Shown: positions 1-5,728, counted from the stretch's first letter. The stretch is 6,797 nt of DNA from Candidatus Parvarchaeota archaeon (GCA_004195435.1 PSPM01000037.1:1-6797); one strand, 5' to 3'. Notes: generated by a model from the sequence alone, not told the origin. Program-made: numbers and translations.

Positions 1-4
1 CCAT
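1..4 (-). CDS. Possible start of the next gene, cut by window edge
   Basis: On the minus strand the TAA stop of the 327-aa gene (bases 7-5) is followed directly by ATG at 4-2. Start codons touching the previous stop are the rule in the other operon of this window, so a downstream co-transcribed gene may begin here. Only four bases are visible, so nothing can be said about the product, and the ATG could be chance. Confidence 0.25.
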
Positions 5-988
5 TTATTTTCTTCCAGGAACACTCCAATCATAGTTCCTCAGTTTTTCAGTTGCATAGAATGTGTCATCATGTCCGTTTTGCTTGACAAGTTCCCACAA
101 AAGAATCTCTTTCTCGGCTCTATCCAAAAGTCTAAGCTTTTTCTTCCCTTTATTATTTAGATCTTCTTTCAAACAGAAATTATCCATCTTAGTATAGAAA
201 TCAGCAGTTCCCTGAGTAGGAATTGCAAATTGACTCATTTGTAAAGGAACCATGGTTTTCTTCTCATTTTTATAATGATCTGCTATTTTCATATAGGCTG
301 CAATTTCATGAGAACAAAAGTTGAAAATCCTTGAAGAATCTACATCATCTTCGAATCTATATCTAATATTGAATCTTTTATGAGGACAAATATGATCTGT
401 GCTAACTTGATAGGCTATTGGCCACTTATTTCTAGTATCTTTCACCGGAACTGAGCTAAATTTAAGTTGATATCTTGAAGCCTTCTTCATCCTAGATGGA
501 ACTGAAACAATTATTTCTGCTCCCTCTCTATCAACTCTAGAAGAATCGTCATAAGCTTTAAGCTCTATTTTAGGACCATTCTCAGAATAAGTAAACATTT
601 TCGCACCTTCCAGACATTCAACCAAAGAAACTTTTCTTTTTCTTTGATCTTTTCCAGATACTGGCATAAAACTATAGCCACAGTAAAAAACATTTTCCTT
701 AATTTTATCAAAAGCTTCTTCCCTTAATTTAACAGGTTCGTCCCTTCCAATTAAAAGATTTCTGATAGACTTGCCTCTTTCTATTAGAACTTCAGGGCCG
801 TGCTTCAAAAATTTCCTACTATTGAAATATTTAAAAGGAACTAGATTCACATCTAAAGGAATTACCAATCTAGTATCTCCGTCTAAAGAACTAATATTAC
901 TAACAAAATCCTCGCTAATTCTCCTCTCGCTACCAAGTTTGTTTGTTTCGCCAACCGTGTTTCTTTTAAAATAACTTTTTCTTTCCAT
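5..988 (-). CDS. Unrecognised 327-aa protein with SWIM-like Cys/His site
   Basis: I do not recognise this protein with confidence. Around residues 158-185 it alternates hydrophobic and polar residues as beta strands do (EIIVSVPSR, YQLKFSSVPV). This is followed by H199-x-C201-P-H203, then 21 residues, then C225-S-H227-EIAAYM. A strand pair followed by CxC/H ... CxH and a short helix is the layout of SWIM zinc fingers, which bind nucleic acid or protein; here the second ligand would be His instead of the usual Cys. The N-terminal 30 residues are basic and polar. There is no signal peptide or membrane segment, so it is probably cytoplasmic. The ATG at 988 lies about 30 bases after a good TATA box, which supports this start. 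G+C is about 35% by hand count over the first 300 bases, against about 20% in part of hisS, so it may have a different history from its neighbours. The SWIM assignment is inference. Confidence 0.6.
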   Translation of the reverse strand: MERKSYFKRNTVGETNKLGSERRISEDFVSNISSLDGDTRLVIPLDVNLVPFKYFNSRKFLKHGPEVLIERGKSIRNLLIGRDEPVKLREEAFDKIKENVFYCGYSFMPVSGKDQRKRKVSLVECLEGAKMFTYSENGPKIELKAYDDSSRVDREGAEIIVSVPSRMKKASRYQLKFSSVPVKDTRNKWPIAYQVSTDHICPHKRFNIRYRFEDDVDSSRIFNFCSHEIAAYMKIADHYKNEKKTMVPLQMSQFAIPTQGTADFYTKMDNFCLKEDLNNKGKKKLRLLDRAEKEILLWELVKQNGHDDTFYATEKLRNYDWSVPGRK

Positions 989-1016
989 TTTTCTTTAAAA
1001 TTGAGATTTTTTCAAA

Positions 1017-1024
1017 TATTTAAA
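1017..1024 (-). promoter_or_regulatory. TATA box of the SWIM-like gene
   Basis: Read on the minus strand this is TTTAAATA, preceded by a purine-rich AGGAAAGG that fits a BRE (TFB recognition element). Its centre is about 32 bases before the ATG at 988, so transcription should start only a few bases upstream of that codon. Seen directly as sequence; function is inferred. Confidence 0.65.
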
Positions 1025-1086
1025 CCTTTCCTCCTGTTACTACTTCAAAGTTCTATCATATACATCATTTGATAAATTCAACAAAC

Positions 1087-1094
1087 TATAAAAA
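1087..1094 (+). promoter_or_regulatory. TATA box of hisS
   Basis: TATAAAAA centred about 26 bases before the hisS ATG at 1116. This predicts a transcript starting at or next to the start codon (leaderless). No Shine-Dalgarno-like sequence lies in between, which agrees with that reading. It forms a divergent promoter region with the TATA box at 1017-1024. Confidence 0.65.
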
Positions 1095-1115
1095 CCTGGA
1101 ATAATTTAGATTAAA

Positions 1116-2354
1116 ATGATTTTCGAACCAGAAACAGTAAAAGGATTCAGAGACTATTTGCCTCCTGAATCAGCAAAAAGAAACAAAATAAAGGAAATTG
1201 TAAGAAAATGTTACAAACTTTATGGATTTTTACCAGTTGAAACTCCAATGATTGAATTAGACGAATTAATGAGATCAAATACTCTAGAAGAGGAAGATGA
1301 AGCAGTATCAGAAAGATTTAGATTAAAAGATAAAGGAAGAAGAAACCTAGGGCTAAGATACGAATTTACATTTCAATTAGGAAGAATTTTCAAAAAAAAC
1401 CCAAATATAAAATTGCCTTTCAGGAAATATCAGATAGGTGAAAATTTCAGAGACGAACCAATAAGAACCGGAAGAACAAGACAATTCACAATGTGCGATG
1501 CAGATATAATCGGAGATTCTTCACCAGCAGCAGATGCAGAATGTATTTCACTTGTAACAGACATATTAAAAGAATTAAAAATAAAAAACTTCGAAATACA
1601 AATTAATAATAGAAAAATTTTGGATGAAATTATAAGAAGTGTAAGAATTAAAGAAACAAAAAAGGTAATGAGAGAATTAGATAAAATAGAAAAAATCGGT
1701 GAAGACAACGTAAAAATAAATCTTAAAAAATACGCAGATTCCGGACAAATAATAACTTTATTCAGATTATTAGGAAAGGATTTGAATTTTTTCAAAGAAA
1801 ATTTATTTGAAGGTTCCGAAGAATTAGATGAACTAATTAAATTATGTAAATTATATGGGGTGAAAATTAAATTCAATCCTTTCATGATCCGCGGATTTAA
1901 CTATTATACTGGATCGATATTCGAATTCATGGTGGGGAAAACAGCAATTGCCGCTGGAGGGAGATATGATAATTTAGTTGGAAGATATATCGAAAGAAAA
2001 ATTCCTGCAGTAGGAATCTCTTTCAGTTTGGAAAGCCTGATGTCCTTATGTGAAAAAGAATTGTCTGAATTAAAAACAGATTACAACCCTCGAACATTAA
2101 TCCTATCACTTAGTCAAGACAAGGAAGCAATCAAACTAGCTAAAACCTTTAGAAAATCAAACATTTCATGCGTTTCTATGTTTGGGAAACCTGGAAAATC
2201 TTTAGAATTTGCTAATTCTCAAAAAATACCTTATGTAATCTTTATTGGTTCAAAAGAAATAGAAAAAAAGAAATTCAAATTAAAAGAGATGTCTACCGGA
2301 AAAGAAAAACTAATGAACGAAAAACAATTAGTAACAAAATTATCTAAAAAATAA
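1116..2354 (+). CDS. hisS: Histidyl-tRNA synthetase (class II)
   Basis: Attaches histidine to tRNA-His in two ATP-dependent steps in the cytoplasm. At 412 aa the length is normal. The catalytic domain spans about residues 5-315: LRYEFT (E83 matches the Glu that binds the histidine amino group), motif 2 FRDE...RTRQF at 111-124, and the HisRS-specific MIRGFNYYTG at 257-266 with R259, Y263 and Y264. Then come GGRYDNLV (281-288) and motif 3 at 298-308. Residues 326-412 form the anticodon-binding domain (IPYVIFIGSKEI). Two positions are unusual. M126 stands where most HisRS have Gln (RQFxQ), and motif 3 reads AVGISFSLESL, with Ser307 replacing the near-invariant ATP-binding Arg. The complete C-terminal domain argues against HisZ, the HisRS-like regulator of histidine synthesis, which lacks it. 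The start is supported by the TATA box 26 bases upstream. The stop lies one base from the convergent scpA stop. Confidence 0.95.
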   Translation: MIFEPETVKGFRDYLPPESAKRNKIKEIVRKCYKLYGFLPVETPMIELDELMRSNTLEEEDEAVSERFRLKDKGRRNLGLRYEFTFQLGRIFKKNPNIKLPFRKYQIGENFRDEPIRTGRTRQFTMCDADIIGDSSPAADAECISLVTDILKELKIKNFEIQINNRKILDEIIRSVRIKETKKVMRELDKIEKIGEDNVKINLKKYADSGQIITLFRLLGKDLNFFKENLFEGSEELDELIKLCKLYGVKIKFNPFMIRGFNYYTGSIFEFMVGKTAIAAGGRYDNLVGRYIERKIPAVGISFSLESLMSLCEKELSELKTDYNPRTLILSLSQDKEAIKLAKTFRKSNISCVSMFGKPGKSLEFANSQKIPYVIFIGSKEIEKKKFKLKEMSTGKEKLMNEKQLVTKLSKK

Positions 2355-2355
2355 A

Positions 2356-3171
2356 TTATTGAAAACTTTCAGATTTTCCAAATCCTGTTTCTACATTAGA
2401 CTCTTCAGACTTTTGTTTTTCATATAGACTTTTTAACATAATCCAAATCTCTTCGAAATGTCCCTCTTGTTCTAACCAGACTTTCTGTTGATTATCTAAA
2501 TGCAATAAAGAAATAAAAGAATTAATTTTCTCTTCTTTAGTTTTTTTATTTGATCCTTTAATTAATTCTGAAAAAGCAAATCTTTTTTCTCTATTAGAAA
2601 ATATTTTTTTTAATTTTGAATAAACTTCTTTTATTTTATCTTGTAAATTGAACAAATTTTTTGTTATAACCATTCCAATTTCCCTATGTTCATGTTTGAA
2701 AATAATTTCTCTTTTTATTCTCCTATTTTCTGTTTTAATCGCTTTTCCCAAAGAAGACATCAACTCTGCCAAAGTAACTCTTCTAAATCTAGGTAATGGC
2801 GTCCTAGGAATTATATCTGGAATTTCGCCATCTTCTAACTCTATTCTTTCTTGTTCATAAGTCTTATTTTCCTTTTTTCCATAAAGGAGGGAATCTAATC
2901 CAGGCAAATCAGAGTTTAGCAAAATATCAGTCTTTATTCTAAGCAAAAAAGATGCTGCTAATAAAACTTTAGAAGAAACAAAAAAGTTTTCTTCATCCAA
3001 ATCCTTAATTTTTTCAAGATATTTACTAGAAAGCAATGTTAAATCAATATTCCAAGGATCTAACTGCTCAGTATTTATTAAATCATAAATAATTGCCTGC
3101 CAACTTAATTTCTCTCCAAAGAGCAAATCATGAATTTGATCCTGTCCAACCATATCTCTTTTTTTATCCAT
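2356..3171 (-). CDS. scpA: ScpA, kleisin of the SMC condensin complex
   Basis: Kleisin subunit that bridges the SMC ATPase heads in chromosome compaction and segregation, bound to the nucleoid. The family hallmark LDPWNIDL is at residues 37-44, followed by SSKYLEKI and the helix FLLRIKTDILL (75-85), the part that contacts the SMC neck. An acidic linker (ELEDGEIPD, 111-119) leads to RVTLAELMSSL (131-141). The C-terminal winged helix, about 197-245 (FAFSELIKG...FISLLHL...VWLEQEGHFEEI), would bind the SMC cap. At 271 aa it is of usual length. Neither smc nor scpB is in the window. The ATG at 3171 fits the TATA box 26 bases upstream; Met7 (ATG at 3153) is a less likely alternative. Its last codon is one base from the hisS stop, so the two transcripts must overlap or end inside each other's gene. 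Confidence 0.93.
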   Translation of the reverse strand: MDKKRDMVGQDQIHDLLFGEKLSWQAIIYDLINTEQLDPWNIDLTLLSSKYLEKIKDLDEENFFVSSKVLLAASFLLRIKTDILLNSDLPGLDSLLYGKKENKTYEQERIELEDGEIPDIIPRTPLPRFRRVTLAELMSSLGKAIKTENRRIKREIIFKHEHREIGMVITKNLFNLQDKIKEVYSKLKKIFSNREKRFAFSELIKGSNKKTKEEKINSFISLLHLDNQQKVWLEQEGHFEEIWIMLKSLYEKQKSEESNVETGFGKSESFQ

Positions 3172-3192
3172 AGATTAATTAGAAAAGCTAGG

Positions 3193-3200
3193 TTTAAATT
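3193..3200 (-). promoter_or_regulatory. TATA box of scpA
   Basis: Minus-strand AATTTAAA with a purine-rich stretch (GAAAAAG) upstream. Its centre is about 26 bases before the scpA ATG at 3171, predicting a leaderless message. The match and spacing are the same as at hisS. Confidence 0.6.
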
Positions 3201-3267
3201 CTTTTTCAACAGAAAAACAACAAAAAAAGCCTTAAAATTACTGTCTTCATTTGAAAGTTACAACATA

Positions 3268-3283
3268 CCGAAAGATTTAAATA
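3268..3283 (+). promoter_or_regulatory. BRE/TATA promoter with no downstream ORF (small RNA)
   Basis: CCGAAAG at 3268-3274 looks like a BRE and TTTAAATA at 3276-3283 is a strong archaeal TATA box. The predicted start is around 3302-3308. No credible plus-strand reading frame follows for well over 1 kb, but a long hairpin starts about 12 bases after the predicted start. The best explanation is a promoter for a non-coding RNA. Confidence 0.55.
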
Positions 3284-3301
3284 TCTGGAGTGGATCTTAT
3301 T

Positions 3302-3404
3302 AGTATCACCTCTTTTTCCCCGGGAGAGGACATTTAATCTATCTATTTTAGCGGATTAGGTCTCCTCTTCCAGGGTTTGATATTAATTAACATTAATGAT
3401 TTTT
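3302..3404 (+). ncRNA. Putative structured small RNA with long hairpin
   Basis: Downstream of the promoter at 3268-3283 lies an imperfect hairpin. Bases 3318-3320 pair with 3373-3375, 3322-3330 with 3363-3371, and 3332-3339 with 3354-3361, giving 20 pairs with a C/A and a C/C mismatch and a 14-base loop (3340-3353). Three pairs are G-U wobbles on the plus strand (3324/3369, 3333/3360, 3334/3359) and become C/A mismatches on the other strand. This favours a plus-strand RNA. A run of five T at 3400-3404 could end transcription, giving about 100 nt. I see no C/D boxes, no K-turn and no convincing H/ACA layout, and it matches neither SRP RNA nor RNase P RNA as I know them. The 5' end carries ATCACCTC (3305-3312), the same as the core of the 16S anti-Shine-Dalgarno sequence. 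Both ends are estimates. It could instead be a structured element with no separate transcript. Confidence 0.45.
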
Positions 3405-3412
3405 ATAACATT

Positions 3413-3422
3413 AAAACAAAAA
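3413..3422 (-). terminator. T-rich terminator of the rpo7-eS31 operon
   Basis: The minus strand reads TTTTTGTTTT about 30-40 bases after the eS31 stop codon at 3452. Archaeal RNA polymerase ends on such T-rich tracts without a hairpin, so this is a plausible end of the operon transcript. AT-rich background makes the call modest. Confidence 0.4.
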
Positions 3423-3451
3423 TTTTCTTATAAAAGTATCGATTGCTATAA

Positions 3452-3655
3452 CTAATTAAATTTAGTATAATGGCACTTTCCGCAATATTCTCTTTCTTGT
3501 CCGGTTGCTAAAAAAATTCCAGGACCACATCTTGGACAATTCTTTTTCCTGATTACTGAATCTCCTTCAATAGTAAAATGAGCATATTTCTTGCCAGTAG
3601 GTTTATTTTTGTGTGGTTTCTTTCCTTTCTTATCTCCAGATTTTCCTTTCCCCAT
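3452..3655 (-). CDS. rps27ae: 30S ribosomal protein eS31 (S27ae)
   Basis: Small zinc-binding protein of the small ribosomal subunit head, shared by archaea and eukaryotes (in eukaryotes made as a ubiquitin fusion). The zinc site is C40-PR-C43 ... C58-GK-C61, inside the family signature CPRCGPGIFLA ... EYCGKC. The first 23 residues are a Lys/Gly-rich tail longer than in many archaeal homologues, probably contacting rRNA. At 67 aa it is slightly long. Its ATG overlaps the eS24 stop by one base (TAATG), and a GGAG lies about 11 bases upstream, so translation is probably coupled to eS24. It is the last gene of the operon. Confidence 0.93.
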   Translation of the reverse strand: MGKGKSGDKKGKKPHKNKPTGKKYAHFTIEGDSVIRKKNCPRCGPGIFLATGQEREYCGKCHYTKFN

Positions 3656-3915
3656 TATTTCTTTTTCTCCTTTTTCCTAGGTTCATATTTCTTTTTTAAT
3701 TCTTCAGAATCATAAATAAATACTTCAATCACAAATTCATTAGAACCAAAACTATTCTTTATAGATTTTATAACAAAATTTGCTTCATCAGTTTTAAAAT
3801 TTTTAATTATATCTTGTGTAACTTTTTCTTTTCCAGGATTTGAATCATATGTCTTAGCAACTTTTAATTCTTTTCTACCTAATAGTTTATTATCAAATTC
3901 TTCAACAACTTTCAT
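3655..3915 (-). CDS. rps24e: 30S ribosomal protein eS24
   Basis: Small-subunit ribosomal protein of the archaeal/eukaryotic type. The 86-aa sequence has the family pattern: an N-terminal strand ending NKLLGRKEL (9-17), KEKVTQDIIKNFKTDEANFVIKSI with the start of the alpha/beta core, FGSNEFVIEVFIYDS (56-70) and a basic tail (KKKYEPRKKEKKK). It is a little shorter than most archaeal eS24 proteins (about 95-100 aa). The ATG overlaps the spt4 TGA as ATGA, and GAGGT sits five bases upstream inside the end of spt4, so both coupling and a Shine-Dalgarno site support this start. In many Euryarchaeota a dephospho-CoA kinase gene lies between spt4 and eS24; here they are adjacent. Confidence 0.92.
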   Translation of the reverse strand: MKVVEEFDNKLLGRKELKVAKTYDSNPGKEKVTQDIIKNFKTDEANFVIKSIKNSFGSNEFVIEVFIYDSEELKKKYEPRKKEKKK

Positions 3916-4100
3916 CTTAACCTCACTGCAAATAAACCTTTTTCCTTAATCCCAATTTGATCAGCAATCTCGGAATCTTCTGGATCTAATACATAAATTT
4001 TTCCCCTAAAATTATCTACGCTTTCAGAAACTTCGCAAAATGGACATTTTGCAGTTTCAAAAATTCTTCTACATTTCTTACAAGCTTTTTCTTTCGCCAT
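3912..4100 (-). CDS. spt4: Transcription elongation factor Spt4 (RpoE'')
   Basis: Partner of Spt5 in the clamp that closes RNA polymerase over DNA and keeps elongation processive. The 62-aa length is typical. The zinc ribbon is formed by C7-KK-C10 and C19-PF-C22, followed by the Spt5-binding part with the family pattern GKIYVLDPEDSEIADQIGI (34-52) and the final strand KGLFAVRL. Asp/Glu near the DPEDSEIA segment are where Spt5 docks in known structures. The ATG overlaps the rpo7 TAA by one base (TAATG), and the end overlaps eS24 by four. Its place directly after rpo7 is conserved across archaea and confirms the call. Confidence 0.93.
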   Translation of the reverse strand: MAKEKACKKCRRIFETAKCPFCEVSESVDNFRGKIYVLDPEDSEIADQIGIKEKGLFAVRLR

Positions 4101-4692
4101 TATTTATTTTTTTCCTTTTTAGATTTTTTAGCAATTTTCTTAGCTTTAGAAGCTTCTTTAAGTTTATCTTCTTTTATCCATTCAAGTTTTCCAAGCCCTG
4201 GTTGCCTCATTGTCAAACCAATTTTAGGTTCTCCAGATTTAAAGCTTATTGCTACAATTCTAGCAAGACAATTATCTCCAACATTCAAAGATCTCTTTGT
4301 TGATTTACCTTGTAAAATTCCAGACTTATTTATAGACACATAATCTTCCATTGTTTGAGAAATATGAATATCATTCCTTGAGAATTAGCCATACTCATAA
4401 AAGCTCCAAAATTAGTTATTTCCTTAATTGTTCCAAGAACTAATTCATGCATTTCAGGTTTCCAAACCAATACTCTAAATCTAGATTTGTAAAATGCAGC
4501 TCCATCTCCTGGAATTATTATTCCATCTCCAACATCTTCTACTGAAATAACACTTACAACAAAACCTAAATCTTTACTAATAGAACTAACATAACTCTCA
4601 TCTAATTGTTTTTCAATAGACTCATGAGTAGGCAATCCAAAATGTTTAGGTTCAACTCTAATATGGTCTTCAACTTCAGCTAAATAGAACAT
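4100..4692 (-). CDS. rpo7: RNA polymerase subunit Rpo7 (RpoE'), frameshifted
   Basis: Subunit of the Rpo4/Rpo7 stalk of archaeal RNA polymerase, which binds emerging RNA and aids open-complex formation and termination. The N-terminal tip domain (MFYLAEVEDHIRV...KDLGFVVSVISV...IIPGDGAAFYKSRFRVLVWKPE, 1-80) is followed by an S1 RNA-binding domain (GTIKEITNFGAFM, 87-99). The frame breaks after GMI (106-108): as written it reads FIFLKQW and stops at 4330. Removing two bases (AA on the plus strand, 4367-4368) restores the family sequence GMIHISQ and joins it to the frame ending GLTMRQPGLGKLEWI and a Lys-rich tail. The repaired protein is 196 aa, the usual size. The ATG at 4692 lies 25 bases after a TATA box. 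This subunit is hard to lose, so a sequencing or assembly error is the simplest explanation; real decay or recoding is less likely. Confidence 0.93.
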
Positions 4693-4713
4693 GCTAACTT
4701 GAATTAAAGATGG

Positions 4714-4721
4714 TTTTTAAA
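4714..4721 (-). promoter_or_regulatory. TATA box of the rpo7 operon
   Basis: Minus-strand TTTAAAAA centred 25 bases before the rpo7 ATG at 4692 and starting only a few bases after the stop codon of the PIN gene (4727). It suggests that the operon has its own promoter despite lying directly behind the PIN gene. Read-through from the PIN promoter is also possible. Confidence 0.6.
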
Positions 4722-4726
4722 GATTA

Positions 4727-5092
4727 CTACTCGACTCCGACAGCATTTTTTGCATTAAAAATTACAATCTTTTTAGGAATATTTCTTTTTATGAATTGAT
4801 CCAAAGTAGCAATGTAAACTCCTTCTTTTCCTTTCTTAATAAGGCCATCATCAACATTTCTTGTTCCTAAACTAGTTTTTTTAATTTTTCTTTTTTCAAA
4901 AATATCGAAAATAGTTTTAATACAGATACGATCCTCTTCTGAAGTTTTAGATCTGGAATGCAAATCTTTCAATTCTTGAATGACTTCTTTAGGAATTTTA
5001 ACCATAAAGCCTTGTTCTTCTAATTGAGATAAAAAATCAATTCTCTTTCTCATACAAGAAAGAATAAAACTCGTATCTAAAATAACTTCCAT
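4727..5092 (-). CDS. PIN-domain nuclease, Fcf1/VapC9-like
   Basis: Predicted metal-dependent ribonuclease, probably in rRNA processing. The 121-aa protein is a single PIN domain. The acidic residues that hold the metal are visible: D6 in VILDTSF, E40 in VIQELKDL, D81/D82 in NVDDGL, and D98 in ATLDQFIKR. NVDDGLIKKGKEGVYIATLDQ is the pattern I associate with the archaeal Fcf1-like group. The open frame runs 15 codons further to an ATG at 5137, but I chose the ATG at 5092. The PIN fold begins exactly there (MEVILDTSF), and the TATA box at 5115-5122 would lie inside the longer version. A PIN gene directly upstream of rpo7 is a known archaeal arrangement, which suggests a housekeeping role and not a mobile toxin. 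Confidence 0.88.
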   Translation of the reverse strand: MEVILDTSFILSCMRKRIDFLSQLEEQGFMVKIPKEVIQELKDLHSRSKTSEEDRICIKTIFDIFEKRKIKKTSLGTRNVDDGLIKKGKEGVYIATLDQFIKRNIPKKIVIFNAKNAVGVE

Positions 5093-5114
5093 AAAAAAAG
5101 AAAGAAAAACAAAC

Positions 5115-5122
5115 TTATTAAA
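5115..5122 (-). promoter_or_regulatory. TATA box of the PIN gene
   Basis: Minus-strand TTTAATAA centred about 26 bases before ATG 5092. This is the spacing seen at the other leaderless genes here and is the main reason for preferring that start over 5137. Confidence 0.55.
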
Positions 5123-5138
5123 CTTGCTATTCAACAAA

Positions 5139-5146
5139 TTTATATA
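5139..5146 (+). promoter_or_regulatory. TATA box of the HTH/PIN operon
   Basis: TTTATATA centred about 25 bases before the ATG at 5168, so the message should be leaderless. It is only some 24 bases from the opposite-facing TATA box at 5115-5122, so a protein bound here could affect both promoters. Confidence 0.6.
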
Positions 5147-5167
5147 ATCTTTCTACAAGATATTAAA

Positions 5168-5728
5168 ATGAGAGAGGAAAAGCATATAATTGAAATTCTA
5201 AAAACTACTCAAAAAGCTCTAAAACAAAACAATTCCTCGCAATTACAAGAATTATCAAATAAGACTATTCATTCTGCATCTATTTACCAACACACTGATC
5301 TGGTTTTAATAGCCATCTTAATTTATTCTTTAAGTAAAATCTCGATGAAAAGAGAAGCTCTGAAAATAAAAAATTATAGTTTATTTGTTGAAAAAATAAA
5401 TTCATCTATAGAAAAGGCCATAAAAGAATTGAGAAAAAAAGATTATGGGAACTTCTTAAAATATTTAAAAGAAACAAGAGAAAAAATAACAAATATCACT
5501 CCAAATCTAGAGCCATACATAAAAGAAGTATTCAAAAAAGCATCCATAAATAAAGCATCTAAAATTTATGAACATGGAATTTCCTTAGAACAAACAGCAA
5601 AATTATTGGGAGTTACTCAATGGGAATTAGTTGATTATATAGGTCAAAAACAAATAGCAGATGAACCATATAACTTATCAGCAAATATCAAAAGAAGAGC
5701 TGAACTAGCTCTAAAATTTTTAAAATGA
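5168..5728 (+). CDS. Helical protein with UPF0175-like HTH, putative antitoxin
   Basis: No firm family assignment for the whole 186-aa protein. Residues 1-125 look almost entirely helical, with one hydrophobic helix at 44-58 (DLVLIAILIYSLSKI) that is more likely buried than membrane-spanning. Residues 133-163 (YEHGISLEQTAKLLGVTQWE, then LVDYIGQKQI) closely resemble the UPF0175 antitoxin core, in which ISxxxAAxLAGxSxWEF forms a helix-turn-helix. A basic, Ala/Leu-rich tail follows. UPF0175 proteins are usually about 80-100 aa, so the N-terminal part is an added domain. The stop overlaps the next start as ATGA, as in toxin-antitoxin operons, and the partner is a PIN protein of the type UPF0175 normally accompanies. 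I infer that it binds its own promoter and the PIN protein. A lineage-conserved housekeeping regulator is an alternative. Confidence 0.7.
   Translation: MREEKHIIEILKTTQKALKQNNSSQLQELSNKTIHSASIYQHTDLVLIAILIYSLSKISMKREALKIKNYSLFVEKINSSIEKAIKELRKKDYGNFLKYLKETREKITNITPNLEPYIKEVFKKASINKASKIYEHGISLEQTAKLLGVTQWELVDYIGQKQIADEPYNLSANIKRRAELALKFLK

Noticed and set aside
771..974. Plus-strand open frame opposite the start of the 327-aa gene
   Set aside because: No promoter or recognisable sequence; it lies wholly antisense to a better-supported gene.
1430..1885. Open frame on the minus strand within hisS
   Set aside because: It is antisense to the HisRS catalytic domain, rich in Ser/Leu/Ile/Phe as expected from complementing AT-rich coding DNA, and has no promoter.
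3300..3450. Box C/D or H/ACA guide RNA, or a short peptide gene, in the scpA-eS31 gap
   Set aside because: No RTGATGA/CTGA box pair and no K-turn or ACA at the right distance. The only short frame (about 19 codons from the ATG near 3397) lacks any support.
4040..4303. Plus-strand open frame opposite spt4/rpo7, very Phe-rich
   Set aside because: The Phe runs are the complement of Lys codons in the Rpo7 tail; no family resemblance and no TATA box.
4100..4351. Separate small gene encoding the C-terminal half of Rpo7
   Set aside because: Its sequence continues the Rpo7 S1 domain exactly once two bases at 4367-4368 are removed; its only start is an internal Met of the conserved domain. It is treated as part of rpo7.
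4355..4375. Programmed -1 frameshift in rpo7
   Set aside because: No slippery heptamer is present, and a -1 slip would give GMIFI... instead of the conserved GMIHIS. A simple 2-nt insertion explains the data better.
5093..5137. Longer start of the PIN gene at 5137
   Set aside because: The extra 15 residues are not part of the PIN fold, and the TATA box would fall inside the coding region.
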